From: Streptomyces sp. NBC_01498
GTDB taxonomy: Bacteria; Actinomycetota; Actinomycetes; Streptomycetales; Streptomycetaceae
NCBI RefSeq assembly: GCF_036327775.1
Contig: NZ_CP109598.1
Coordinates: 4,030,001-4,094,000, forward strand
Length of the DNA: 64,000 nt
Direction: 5' to 3'
A program made the position numbers and the translations under genes. The notes below the pieces were generated by a model. That model ran no database searches and was not told where the DNA came from. It saw only the letters and a program-made list of their open reading frames with translations. This document shows, piece after piece, positions 7,645 to 15,957 of the stretch (its first letter is position 1; every line of letters starts with the position of its first letter).

Positions 7645-8565
7645 TCACGTCACCTGCTCCGTCACGACGACTCCCGGCAGCAGGTCCGCGTACGCCCGTC
7701 GGTCGAACTCGCCCGCCACCGGTGCCAGCACCGTCGCCGCCGACAGAGCCACCGCCCTCGCGAGCCTCTCGGGCCACGGCAGCCGCTCCACGTACCCCGA
7801 CAGCAGCCCGGCCACCGCCGAGTCCCCCGCGCCCGTCGGATTGCCCCGTACGGCCTTCGGCGGGGCCGCCCGCCACGTGCCGTCCGGGGTCGCGGCCAGC
7901 ATCCCGGCCGGGCCCAGCGAGGCGACCACGCTCCGGCCGCCGCGTCTGCGCGCGTCACGGGTCGCCCGCAGCGGTTCGCGCGAGCCGGTGAGCCGGGCCA
8001 GTTCGTCGGCATTGGGCTTCACGAGGTCGGGGCGGGCCGCGATGCCCCGGCGCAGCGGTTCGCCGCTGGTGTCGAGCAGGACCGGCGGGCCCGCCGCGCG
8101 CGCCACCCGGACGAGTTCGGCGTACGCGCCGACATGGACGCCGGGCGGCAGGCTGCCGCACAGGGCGACGGCGTCCGCCTCGGCGACGAGCCCTCTGTAG
8201 GAGGTGAGGAACCCGGCCCACTCGGCGGGGGTGACGACCGGGCCGGGCTCGTTGAGCTGGGTGGTGTTCCCGGTCGACTCGTCCACGACGGCGATCGTGC
8301 GGCGCGTGGTGCCCGCGACGGGTACGAGCGCGTCGGACGGGCCCTCGGCGGCGAGCAGTTCGCGCAGCGCGTCCCCGGTACGGCCGCCCGCGAAACCGGT
8401 CACCACCGTCTCGTGCCCGAGCGCCGCCAGTACCCGGGCCACGTTGACGCCCTTGCCGCCGGGGCGCTCGGAGACCTCGGTGACACGGTTGGTGGTGTGC
8501 GGGGTCAGGGCGGCGGTCCGGTAGGTGATGTCGAGCGCGGTGTTGAGTGTGACGGTCAGGATCAT
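7645..8565 (-). CDS. 1-phosphofructokinase-family (PfkB) hexose kinase
   Basis: The product has 306 residues starting at ATG 8565 with GGGAGG upstream. It is a ribokinase-fold PfkB protein: the N-terminal MILTVTLNTALDITY and RPGGKGVNVARVLAALG sugar-binding signature, and the C-terminal GNPTGAGDSAVAG motif (anion hole and catalytic Asp). This subfamily phosphorylates fructose 1-phosphate, tagatose 6-phosphate or related sugar phosphates with ATP. Its place downstream of nagKA, same strand, suggests a role in hexosamine or hexose-phosphate breakdown, but the 255-bp gap means it may be a separate unit. The substrate cannot be told from sequence alone. Confidence 0.88.
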   Translation of the reverse strand: MILTVTLNTALDITYRTAALTPHTTNRVTEVSERPGGKGVNVARVLAALGHETVVTGFAGGRTGDALRELLAAEGPSDALVPVAGTTRRTIAVVDESTGNTTQLNEPGPVVTPAEWAGFLTSYRGLVAEADAVALCGSLPPGVHVGAYAELVRVARAAGPPVLLDTSGEPLRRGIAARPDLVKPNADELARLTGSREPLRATRDARRRGGRSVVASLGPAGMLAATPDGTWRAAPPKAVRGNPTGAGDSAVAGLLSGYVERLPWPERLARAVALSAATVLAPVAGEFDRRAYADLLPGVVVTEQVT

Positions 8566-8820
8566 GCGCCACGGCCTCCCTCGCGGATGTGCCGGGAGCG
8601 CGCCCCGGCCGCTCCGGACCGGCCCTGGTCACACCGGACGCGCCACTCCCGCCGAACGCCCGACTCTTCGCCCGTCGCACCGGTCACGCTGATACGCGCC
8701 GATGCGGAGCGCCCGGCCCAGGGCCGTGTCCGTACAGTCTCGCCCGGCCCGCGACATCCGGCACGCGGCCGAGGACGGCCAGTCGCACTCCGCCACGGGA
8801 GACACTCCCGCCCGCGACCC

Positions 8821-10008
8821 TCACCCCAGCTGGGGCCTGACCACCCACTCGCCCCGGCGCAGAACCCCCACCACCGCGAAGTCCGCGTCCAGGATCACCA
8901 GGTCCGCGTCCTTGCCCGGCTCCAGGGAACCCACCCGGTCGTCCAGGCCCAGGAGCCTTGCCGGGTTCGCGGAGATCGCCCGGACGATGTCGGTGACCGG
9001 CAGCCGGTCGACCGTGGCCGCGCGGCGGAAGGCGGTGTCCAGGGTGAGCGTGGAGCCCGCGATCGACCCGCCCTCGGCGAGCCGCGCCACGCCCTCCTTG
9101 ACCTCGACCTCCAGCGGCCCGAGCTGGTAGATCCCGTCGCCGAAACCGGCCGCGTCCATCGCGTCCGTAATGAGGGCGACCCGGTCGGCGCCCGCGCGGT
9201 GGAAGGCCAGTTCCAGGGCCGCCGGGTGCAGATGCGTACCGTCGTTGATCAGCTCGACGGTGACCCGCTCGTCCTCCAGCAGCGCGGCGATCGGCCCCGG
9301 CGCCCGGTGCCCGAGCGGCGGCATCGCGTTGAACAGGTGCGTCGCGACCGTCGCGCCCGCCTCGATGGCCACGGTGGTCTGCTCGTACGTCGCGTCCGTG
9401 TGCCCGATCGCGGCGATCACGCCGTGCTCGGCCAGCAGCCGTACGGAGTCGATGCCGCCCGGCAGTTCGGTGGCGAGGGTCACCATCCGGGCCGTGCCAC
9501 GGGCCGCGTCGAGGAGCTTGCGGACCTCGGCCGGGTCGGGGTGGCGCAGCAGCGACTCGCTGTGCGCGCCCTTGCGGCACGGCGAGATGAACGGGCCCTC
9601 GAAGTGGATGCCGGCCAGATCGCCCTGTTCGACCAGCTCGGAGAGGAATCCCGCGCGCCGGGCGAGGAAGTCCATCTCGCCGGTGACGGTCGAGGCGACG
9701 AGCGTGGTGGTGCCGTGCTCCTGGTGCGTACGGACGCCCTTGAGGACCTCGTCCGCGCTGCCCGAGGTGAAGGAGGCGCCGCCGCCGCCGTGGTTGTGCA
9801 TGTCCACGAAGCCGGGCACCACCCAGTGGCCGGTCAGATCCAGCTCCCCGGGGCAGCCTTCCACGGAGGGCGCCGGGCCCGCCTCGGCGATACGGCCGTC
9901 CTCGACCCTCACCCGTCCGTTCTCCACGACCCCGGTCGGCAGCACCACCCGGGCACCGGTCAGGACCGTGCTGTCGGCGAGAACCGTGCTTTCGGCGCGT
10001 GCGGCCAT
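8821..10008 (-). CDS. nagA: N-acetylglucosamine-6-phosphate deacetylase
   Basis: The product has 395 residues from ATG 10008, which overlaps the nagK stop as TGATG, so translation is probably coupled; the longer frame to 10065 is rejected. It is an amidohydrolase: HNHGGGG at residues 71-77, the metal-ligand Glu in HFEGPFISP, His in IGHTDATYEQ, ATHLFNAMPP, and the catalytic Asp in LITDAMDAAG. NagA removes acetate from GlcNAc-6-phosphate to give glucosamine-6-phosphate, the DasR effector, so it sits at the control point of chitin and peptidoglycan sugar use. It lies in a nagK-nagA operon as reported for S. coelicolor SCO4285-SCO4284. Cytoplasmic. Confidence 0.95.
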   Translation of the reverse strand: MAARAESTVLADSTVLTGARVVLPTGVVENGRVRVEDGRIAEAGPAPSVEGCPGELDLTGHWVVPGFVDMHNHGGGGASFTSGSADEVLKGVRTHQEHGTTTLVASTVTGEMDFLARRAGFLSELVEQGDLAGIHFEGPFISPCRKGAHSESLLRHPDPAEVRKLLDAARGTARMVTLATELPGGIDSVRLLAEHGVIAAIGHTDATYEQTTVAIEAGATVATHLFNAMPPLGHRAPGPIAALLEDERVTVELINDGTHLHPAALELAFHRAGADRVALITDAMDAAGFGDGIYQLGPLEVEVKEGVARLAEGGSIAGSTLTLDTAFRRAATVDRLPVTDIVRAISANPARLLGLDDRVGSLEPGKDADLVILDADFAVVGVLRRGEWVVRPQLG

Positions 10009-10940
10009 CAGGCGGATACCTCCGTCGAGAGAAGATCCCAGGCGAGCAGCCCCGCGCCCAGGCATCCGGCGGTGTCCCCGAGGGCCGCCGGGACGATCTC
10101 GGGCAGCTTCTGGAACGTGACCCGCTCCTCGACCGCGGCCCTCAGGGGTGCGAACAACGTTTCCCCGGCCTCGGCGAGTCCGCCACCGATGATCAGCCGT
10201 CGGGGATCGAGCAGGGTGAGCGCGGTGACCAGTCCGGCGGCGAGCGCGTCCACGGCGTCCGCCCAGACGGCCAGCGCCCGCGGGTCGCCCGAGTCGACGG
10301 CCTTCGCGCAGTCCGCCGCGTCCGCCTCCGGGTCACCGGAGGCCGTCGCCCACGCGCGCGTCACGGCCGCCGCCGAGGCGATCGTCTCCATGCAGCCGGT
10401 CTGCCCGCAGCCGCACACGGGCCCGTCGGGGCGGACCACGACATGCCCGATCTCACCCGCGTAGCCGTGCGCGCCCGCCTCGATGGCGCCGTCGATGCCG
10501 ATGGCGCCCGAGATGCCGGTGCCCAGCGGCACGAAGAAGAACCGGTCCGCGCCCCGGCCCGCCCCGATCCGCCCCTCGGCGAGCCCGCCGGTGCGTACGT
10601 CGTGCCCGAGCGCGACGGGTACGCCGCCCAGCCGGTCGCCGAGCAGATCCCGCAGCGGTACGTCGTGCCAGCCCAGGTTCGCCGCGTACCGGGCGATCCC
10701 GCGCCCGGTGTCGACGATGCCCGGCACCGCGACCCCGGCGGCGACCGCGCCCACGCCGAAGTGCTCGACGCCATGGGCGCGCAGATCCGCCGCGAAGCCG
10801 AGGATGGTCTCCACGACCGCGTCGGGACCGCGCTCCCTGCCGGTCGCCCGGCGCGCCTCGTACAGCAGCGCGCCGTCCGTCCCGACGAGGGCGGCCTTCA
10901 TACCGGTGCCGCCCACATCCAGGGCGATGACGTGTCTCAC
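10008..10940 (-). CDS. nagK: ROK-family N-acetylglucosamine kinase
   Basis: The product has 310 residues from GTG 10940. ROK features are the phosphate loop DVGGTGMK at residues 8-15, the zinc motif with H166 (EIGH) and C176, C178, C183 (CGCGQTGC), and the sugar-binding PLGTGISGAI segment near 138-147. It phosphorylates GlcNAc (or a related amino sugar) at O6, feeding NagA. The next gene overlaps its stop codon. No clear Shine-Dalgarno precedes the GTG; a GAGAAT hexamer ends 6 nt upstream, and the dre-like site covers the expected -35 region, so the transcript may be leaderless and repressed by DasR. Confidence 0.9.
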   Translation of the reverse strand: MRHVIALDVGGTGMKAALVGTDGALLYEARRATGRERGPDAVVETILGFAADLRAHGVEHFGVGAVAAGVAVPGIVDTGRGIARYAANLGWHDVPLRDLLGDRLGGVPVALGHDVRTGGLAEGRIGAGRGADRFFFVPLGTGISGAIGIDGAIEAGAHGYAGEIGHVVVRPDGPVCGCGQTGCMETIASAAAVTRAWATASGDPEADAADCAKAVDSGDPRALAVWADAVDALAAGLVTALTLLDPRRLIIGGGLAEAGETLFAPLRAAVEERVTFQKLPEIVPAALGDTAGCLGAGLLAWDLLSTEVSA

Positions 10941-10967
10941 AAAGGCATTCTCGCGCGAAAACCCAAG

Positions 10968-10983
10968 AAAGGTCTAGTCCACT
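10968..10983. promoter_or_regulatory. DasR operator (dre-like) between nagK and the sugar-binding lipoprotein
   Basis: On the minus strand the 16-mer reads AGTGGACTAGACCTTT. Against the recalled dre consensus A(C/G)TGGTCTAGACCA(G/C)T it matches 13 of 16 positions, with the GG-CTAGACC core intact. It sits 28-43 bp upstream of the nagK start and about 211 bp before the divergent lipoprotein gene. This agrees with known DasR control of nagKA in Streptomyces. Confidence 0.8.
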
Positions 10984-11193
10984 GTGCGGGATTGTTGCCC
11001 ACCCATACAAAGCCTTCTTTCAAACCTCCGGGGTACGGGACGTTGCCGAAGCGAGATGACAACGGTGTGGACCCCCGTGGACCCGTCGTGGAAAATCGCC
11101 CCTCGTCAAGGCAGGACGTCGCGGGGGAGCGACCGGGAGCAGAGAACACGCCGTGTCCGACGGCCGAACGAAAAGCAAGGGTGGGAAAAGGCT

Positions 11194-12462
11194 GTGCAGC
11201 AGCGCTTCCTGGGGCATACGGCGGCGTTGGCCGCTTTGGGCATGACAGTCGTGCTGAGCGGATGCGGCAGCTCCGGGGCGGCGAAGGAGGTCACCCTCAG
11301 GGTCGTCGCGGCGGACTACGGCAACAGCGCCGCCAACAGTTCGGAGACGTACTGGAACGGCCTGGCCAAGGAGTTCGAGTCCAAGAACCCGGGCATTCAG
11401 GTCGACATCGACGTCCGTTCTTGGAAGACCGTCGACGCGGACGTCGCGAAGATGGTCCGGGACGGCGAGGCCCCCGACATCGCACAGATCGGCGCCTATG
11501 CCGACTATGTGAAGAAGGACGAGCTGTACGGCGTCGACGAATTGCTCTCCATCCCGACACAGGCCAACTTCATCTCCCGGTTCGCCGACGCCGGAAAGGT
11601 CGAACAGACCCAGTACGGCATGCCGTTCGTCGCCAGCACCCGGCTGCTCTTCTACAACAAGGGCCTCTTCGCGGCGGCCGGTCTCTCCGCGCCGAAGGAC
11701 TGGGACGACATCAGGGCCGGCGCCGAGGCGCTCAAGGCGCAGGACGTACCGACCCCGTTCGCCCTGCCGCTCGGCGCCGAGGAGGCACAGGCCGAGACGA
11801 TGATGTGGCTGCTCAGCGGTGGCGGCGGCTATACGGACCCGGTCGACGGCTCGTACGCGTTCGACTCGGACGCGAACGTCGCGACCGTCAAGTGGCTCCA
11901 GAAGGAACTGGTCGGCAAGGGCCTCACCGGCCCCGTCGCGCCCGGTGAACTCGACCGCGCGGACGCCTTCGAGGCGTTCGCCGACGGCAAGGTCGGCATG
12001 CTCAACGGGCATCCGACGCTGATGCAGGAGGCCGAGAAGGCGGGCGTCGACATCGGGATGGTGCCGATGCCCGGTGCCACCGGCAGGTCCAAGGCGACGA
12101 TGGGTGTCGCCGACTGGATCATGGCGTTCAAGCAGCCCGGCCAGCGTGAACAGGCGGGCGCGTTCCTCGACTTCGCGTTCGAGGACAGGAACGTGATGGA
12201 TTTCGTCGGCCAGTACGACCTGCTGCCCGTCACCTACAGCGCCTCCGAGGCGATGGTGACGGACGATCAGTACGAGGAACTGCGCCCGTTCCTGGAGGCG
12301 TTGCCCACCTCCGAGCTGTACCCGTTCGGCAAGACGTCGTGGGCGGGGGTCAGCGAGGACGTCAAGAAGAACATCGGCAAGACGGTACGGCCGGGCGCGG
12401 CGCCCGCGGAGATCCTGGCGAGGATAGGCCGGGACGCGACGAAGGCGGAGAACTCCGAGTAG
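11194..12462 (+). CDS. Sugar ABC transporter substrate-binding lipoprotein
   Basis: The product has 422 residues from GTG 11194 (VQQRFLGHTAALAALGMTVVLSGCG), preceded by a purine-rich GGGAAAAGG. It has a type II signal peptide with lipobox LSGC, giving an exported protein lipid-anchored to the membrane. The rest is a family-1 extracellular solute-binding fold: YWNGLAKEFESKNPGIQVDIDV, GEAPDIAQIG, YGMPFVASTRLLFYNKGLF, and MGVADWIMAFKQ. It is divergent from nagKA and shares the dre-like site, so an amino-sugar or oligosaccharide ligand is likely. No permease or ATPase genes are adjacent; it must use components encoded elsewhere. Confidence 0.9.
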   Translation: MQQRFLGHTAALAALGMTVVLSGCGSSGAAKEVTLRVVAADYGNSAANSSETYWNGLAKEFESKNPGIQVDIDVRSWKTVDADVAKMVRDGEAPDIAQIGAYADYVKKDELYGVDELLSIPTQANFISRFADAGKVEQTQYGMPFVASTRLLFYNKGLFAAAGLSAPKDWDDIRAGAEALKAQDVPTPFALPLGAEEAQAETMMWLLSGGGGYTDPVDGSYAFDSDANVATVKWLQKELVGKGLTGPVAPGELDRADAFEAFADGKVGMLNGHPTLMQEAEKAGVDIGMVPMPGATGRSKATMGVADWIMAFKQPGQREQAGAFLDFAFEDRNVMDFVGQYDLLPVTYSASEAMVTDDQYEELRPFLEALPTSELYPFGKTSWAGVSEDVKKNIGKTVRPGAAPAEILARIGRDATKAENSE

Positions 12463-12474
12463 CGTGACGCGTCT

Positions 12475-13296
12475 ATGACCGTATCCACGCCGGGGCCCGG
12501 GGCCTCGCCGGAGCCGGGCCCCGGCGCGGCTCGGCCCGAGCCCGCCGCCGCACAGGAGCCGGTACCGGCGCCGGTACCGGTCCCGGCCCCGCAGGCCGTC
12601 ACCGGGCCGGACCCGGAGCCGGCCGCCGTACGCGAGCCCGAGCCCGCACGGGAATCCGAGCCTGCGCCCGCACGGGAATCCGGGCCTGAGCCGGTGGCTG
12701 TACCGGACCCGGAGCCCGCACCGGAGCGCGCGGCCGTACGCGACCCCGAGCCCGCACGGGAATCCGAGCCTGCGCCCGCACGGGAATCCGGGCCTGAGCC
12801 GGTGGCTGTACCGGACCCGGAGCCCGCACCGGAGCGCGCGGCCGTACGCGAGCCCGAGCCCGCACGGGAATCCGGGCCCGAGCCGGCCGCTGTACCGGAC
12901 CCGGCGCCCGCACCGGACCCCGAGCCCGCCGCCGTACGCGACCCCGCGCCCGCCGCCGCACCGGACCCCGTGTCCGTACCGGAACCCGCCCCCGCCCCTG
13001 AACAGGAACCCCTCCCGGCACGGGAAGCCGCCCCTGAGCAGGAACCGGACCCCGAACAGGAAGCCGGCCCGGCCGAGTTGACCGGGCGGGATCGCGCCGT
13101 CCTCGCCGTGGAGCGGCGCTCGTGGCCCGGCCCCGGCGCCAAGGAGCGGGAGATCCGTGAGCGGCTCGGCATGTCGCCGACCCGCTACTACCAGCTGCTG
13201 GGCGTCCTCCTGGACGACCCGCTGGCCCTGGCCCACGACCCGGTGACCGTCAACCGGCTGCGCCGGATCAGGGACGACCGCCGCGCCCGCCGCTGA
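12475..13296 (+). CDS. DUF3263 HTH-like protein with long Pro/Glu-rich repeat extension
   Basis: The product has 273 residues. Only residues about 205-273 form the conserved DUF3263 domain (LTGRDRAVLAVERRSW, REIRERLGMSPTRYYQLLG), a small helix-turn-helix-like actinobacterial domain suggesting DNA binding. Residues about 15-200 are low-complexity Pro/Glu/Ala/Arg repeats encoded by a 108-bp tandem duplication. DUF3263 proteins are usually about 80-100 residues, so the extension is unusual. ATG 12475 lies only 12 bp after the lipoprotein stop, so the two may be co-transcribed. The extension could be partly untranslated if a later start is used, but no good internal start is seen. Confidence 0.8.
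   Translation: MTVSTPGPGASPEPGPGAARPEPAAAQEPVPAPVPVPAPQAVTGPDPEPAAVREPEPARESEPAPARESGPEPVAVPDPEPAPERAAVRDPEPARESEPAPARESGPEPVAVPDPEPAPERAAVREPEPARESGPEPAAVPDPAPAPDPEPAAVRDPAPAAAPDPVSVPEPAPAPEQEPLPAREAAPEQEPDPEQEAGPAELTGRDRAVLAVERRSWPGPGAKEREIRERLGMSPTRYYQLLGVLLDDPLALAHDPVTVNRLRRIRDDRRARR
12622..12900 (+). repeat. 108-bp in-frame tandem repeat inside the DUF3263 gene
   Basis: Near-identical copies begin at 12622, 12730 and 12838 (GCCGCCGTACGCGA / GCGGCCGTACGCGA), each 108 bp, or 36 codons; the third is partial. Each encodes AAVREPEPARESEPAPARES followed by GPEPVAVPDPEPAPER. Copies 1 and 2 differ by very few bases, indicating a recent duplication. Confidence 0.9.
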
Positions 13297-13345
13297 GCGG
13301 AGGTTCCGGCCGCGTTCCGGAGCCGTACGCGGATAGGGTCGGCGC

Positions 13346-14188
13346 ATGGGCAGCCACCCGAACCCCCTGCCGACCCCCGTCACCCCCGCCGGCGCCGACG
13401 GCCTGGCCGCGCTTCTCGCCCGGCCCGGAAAGGCCGTCGTCGCGCTCGACTTCGACGGCACGCTCGCCGACATCGTCCCCGACCCCGAACAGACCCGCGC
13501 CCACCCCGGCGCGGTCCCGGCGCTCGTCGCACTCGCCCCGCACGTCGCGTCCGTCGCGGTGATCACCGGCCGCCCGGCCGAGGTCGCCGTACGGTACGGC
13601 GGCTTCGCCGGTGTCCCCGGCCTGGAACACCTCGTCGTCCTCGGCCACTACGGCGCCGAACGCTGGGACGCCGTCACCGGCACCGTACGCACCCCGGAAC
13701 CGCACCCCGGCGTCGACGCCGCCCGCGACGAACTCCCGCGCCTGCTCGAACAGTTCGACGCGTCGCGCGGCGCGTGGATCGAGGAGAAGGGCCGCGCGGT
13801 CGCCGTCCACACCCGCCGCGCCGCCGACCCCCAGGGCGCCTTCGAGGCCCTGCGCGAACCCCTCGCCGACCTGGCGCACCGGCACGGCCTGATGCTCGAA
13901 CCGGGCCGTCTGGTCCTGGAGTTGCGCCCGCCCGGCATGGACAAGGGCGTGGCCCTGACGGAGTACGTACGCGAGGTGGGAGCCGAGACGGTCGTCTACG
14001 GCGGCGACGACCTCGGCGACCTCCCGGCCTTCGCGGCGGTCGACTCCCTGCGCGCGAAGGGCCGTCCGGGCCTGCTCCTGTGCAGCGGTACGGGAGAGGT
14101 GCCCGAACTCGCCGCGAAGGCCGACCTCGTGCTTCCCGGCCCCGAGGCACTGACCGACTTCCTCGCGGCCGTTGCGGCCCGCCTCTGA
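13346..14188 (+). CDS. otsB: Trehalose-6-phosphate phosphatase
   Basis: The product has 280 residues of the HAD superfamily, with motif I DFDGTLAD (D35 and D37 nucleophile and acid-base), VITGRPAEV, the cap-region KGVALTEYV lysine, and motif IV YGGDDLGDLPAF. It removes phosphate from trehalose-6-phosphate, the last step of the OtsAB osmolyte and spore-protectant route. The partner otsA is convergent just downstream. A TAGGGT hexamer (13334-13339) lies exactly 6 nt before the ATG and no Shine-Dalgarno is present, so the mRNA is probably leaderless. Confidence 0.93.
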   Translation: MGSHPNPLPTPVTPAGADGLAALLARPGKAVVALDFDGTLADIVPDPEQTRAHPGAVPALVALAPHVASVAVITGRPAEVAVRYGGFAGVPGLEHLVVLGHYGAERWDAVTGTVRTPEPHPGVDAARDELPRLLEQFDASRGAWIEEKGRAVAVHTRRAADPQGAFEALREPLADLAHRHGLMLEPGRLVLELRPPGMDKGVALTEYVREVGAETVVYGGDDLGDLPAFAAVDSLRAKGRPGLLLCSGTGEVPELAAKADLVLPGPEALTDFLAAVAARL

Positions 14189-14283
14189 GCCACCGAACTC
14201 CCCTCCCCCGCAGGTCCGGCCCCTCGAAACACGGGAGACCCCGGCCCGCCCGCCACACGGGCGCCCGGGGCACGCCCGCGCGT

Positions 14284-15708
14284 TCAGCCCTCCCGCAGCG
14301 CGTCCAGCTGGTCCAGGAACCAGCGCTGCGGCGGCAGCGCCGTCGCCGCGGCGGCCAGGCGCTTCGTCCGGGCCGCCCGGTCGTCGGCGTTCATCGTCAG
14401 CCCCTCGTGGAGCGCCGCCGCCGTGGCGCTCACGTCGTACGGATTCACCACCAGCGCGTCCTCGCCCAGCTCCTCGTACGCGCCCGCCTCCCGCGACAGC
14501 ACCAGCGCGCAGCCGTTCTCGGAGACGACCGGGATCTCCTTCGCGACCAGGTTCATGCCGTCGCGGATCGGGTTGACCAGCGCCACGTCCGCGAGGCGGT
14601 AGGAGGCCAGCGAGCGCGCGAAGTCGTCCTTGACGTGCAGCACCACGGGCGTCCAACCGGGCGTGCCGTACGTCGCGTTGATCTCGTCGGCGACCTCCTG
14701 GACCCGCGCCGTGTAGTCGCGGTAGACTGCGAGGTCCTGCCGGGACGGGTAGGCGAACGCCACATGCGTCACCCGCTCCCGCCACTCCGGCCGGTCGGCC
14801 AGCAGCTGCCGGTAGGCGAGCATGCCGCGCACGATGTTCTTCGACAGCTCCGTACGGTCCACCCGTACGACCGTGCGGCGCGGCGTCCCCTCGTGCTCCC
14901 CGATCTGCGCCCGCAGCTCGGCCAGCCGCTCGTCCACGTCTGGCCGGTGCGCGCGCTCCCGCAGGAAGTCCGCGTCGGCGCCCAGCCCGTGCACCCCGAT
15001 CCGGGTCTTGCCCGTCCCGCCCAGCAGCTCGTCGCAGCAGGCGGTGAACGCGTCGGCCCACCGGTGGGTCAGGAACGCGGCGCGGTCGGCGCCGAGGATC
15101 CCGCGCAGCAGCTGGCGCGCCACGTCGTCCGGCAGCAGCCGGAAGTAGTCGACCGGCGCCCACGGGGTGTGCGTGAAGTGCCCGATCCGCAGGTCGGGGC
15201 GGAGCGCCCGGAGCATGCCGGGCACCAGTGCCAGGTGGTAGTCCTGGATCAGTACGGCGGCGCCGTCGGCGGCCTCGTCGGCCAGGGCCTCCGCGAAGGC
15301 GCGGTTGTACGTCTCGTACGCCGCCCACTTCGCCCGGAACTCCGGGCCGAAGGCCGGCTCCAGCGGGGTCTGGTAGAGCAGGTGGTGGACGAACCAGAGC
15401 GTGGAGTTCGCGACGCCGTTGTACGCGTCCGCGTACACCTCCGGCGGGATGCCCAGCATCCGTACGCGCTGCCCGCCCGTGTCCCCGGTGTCGAGCCGGC
15501 CGCCCGTGCGCCGGACGGCCTCGCGGTCGCCGTCGCCGAGCGCTGCGCAGACCCACACGGCGTCCGTGTCGGGGCCGATGGCCGACAGGCCGGAGACGAG
15601 ACCGCCGCCGCCCCGCCCGGCGCTGAGGGCGCCGTCCTCGCCGAGCGTGTACGAGACGGGGCCGCGGTTGGACGCGACGAGGACCTGGGCGGCGTGCGCG
15701 GAGACCAT
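14284..15708 (-). CDS. otsA: Trehalose-6-phosphate synthase
   Basis: The product has 474 residues, a normal bacterial OtsA length. It is a GT20 glycosyltransferase: LVASNRGPVSY and RGGGGLVSGL at the N-terminus (acceptor loop), WFVHHLLYQ, QDYHLALVPGMLR, GHFTHTPWAP, and VNPIRDGMNLVAKE (donor binding) near residue 390. It transfers glucose from UDP- or GDP-glucose to glucose-6-phosphate. It is convergent with otsB rather than in one operon; the 95-bp gap is shared. Cytoplasmic, likely active in stress and spore maturation. Confidence 0.95.
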   Translation of the reverse strand: MVSAHAAQVLVASNRGPVSYTLGEDGALSAGRGGGGLVSGLSAIGPDTDAVWVCAALGDGDREAVRRTGGRLDTGDTGGQRVRMLGIPPEVYADAYNGVANSTLWFVHHLLYQTPLEPAFGPEFRAKWAAYETYNRAFAEALADEAADGAAVLIQDYHLALVPGMLRALRPDLRIGHFTHTPWAPVDYFRLLPDDVARQLLRGILGADRAAFLTHRWADAFTACCDELLGGTGKTRIGVHGLGADADFLRERAHRPDVDERLAELRAQIGEHEGTPRRTVVRVDRTELSKNIVRGMLAYRQLLADRPEWRERVTHVAFAYPSRQDLAVYRDYTARVQEVADEINATYGTPGWTPVVLHVKDDFARSLASYRLADVALVNPIRDGMNLVAKEIPVVSENGCALVLSREAGAYEELGEDALVVNPYDVSATAAALHEGLTMNADDRAARTKRLAAAATALPPQRWFLDQLDALREG

Positions 15709-15766
15709 GTGGCGAAACCTAGCCCGTCGTGGAAACGCTCAAACGTACGGTTCAGGTCGGCGAGGA

Positions 15767-15910
15767 TCAGCCACGGTCCCGGCCGCGCGCCGCGGCCAGC
15801 GCCACCACCCCCGCCCCGACCAGGGCGAGCGCCATACCGCCCAGCAGCCAGAGCTGTTCCGAGGTCAGGCCCAGCGCGGTCGCGGCGGTGGCCAGGGCAG
15901 TCATCGACAT
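15767..15910 (-). CDS. Small single-span membrane protein, 47 residues
   Basis: ATG 15910 opens a 47-codon frame: MSMTALATAATALGLTSEQLWL, then a hydrophobic helix (LLGGMALALVGAGVVALAAA) and a short basic end RGRDRG. The composition and GC-ending codons look coding. It sits between gpgS and otsA on the same strand. Small proteins of this form are common in Streptomyces; no function is known. An ATG four bases on (second Met) is an alternative start. Confidence 0.6.
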   Translation of the reverse strand: MSMTALATAATALGLTSEQLWLLGGMALALVGAGVVALAAARGRDRG

Positions 15911-15957
15911 GCCAGGCAGACTAGTTTAAATATAGGCAAATCATACGAATGGGCCGG

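Noticed and set aside
7450..10464. Plus-strand frame of about 1000 codons
   Set aside because: Antisense shadow of the PfkB kinase, nagA and nagK genes; Arg/Gly/His-rich, no domain.
10984..11193. Upstream extension of the sugar-binding lipoprotein frame
   Set aside because: It has no homologous character, and the signal peptide with lipobox starts naturally at GTG 11194.
11020..13566. Minus-strand frame of 848 codons across the lipoprotein and DUF3263 genes
   Set aside because: Antisense of two well supported genes; its repeats are the reverse reading of the 108-bp duplication.
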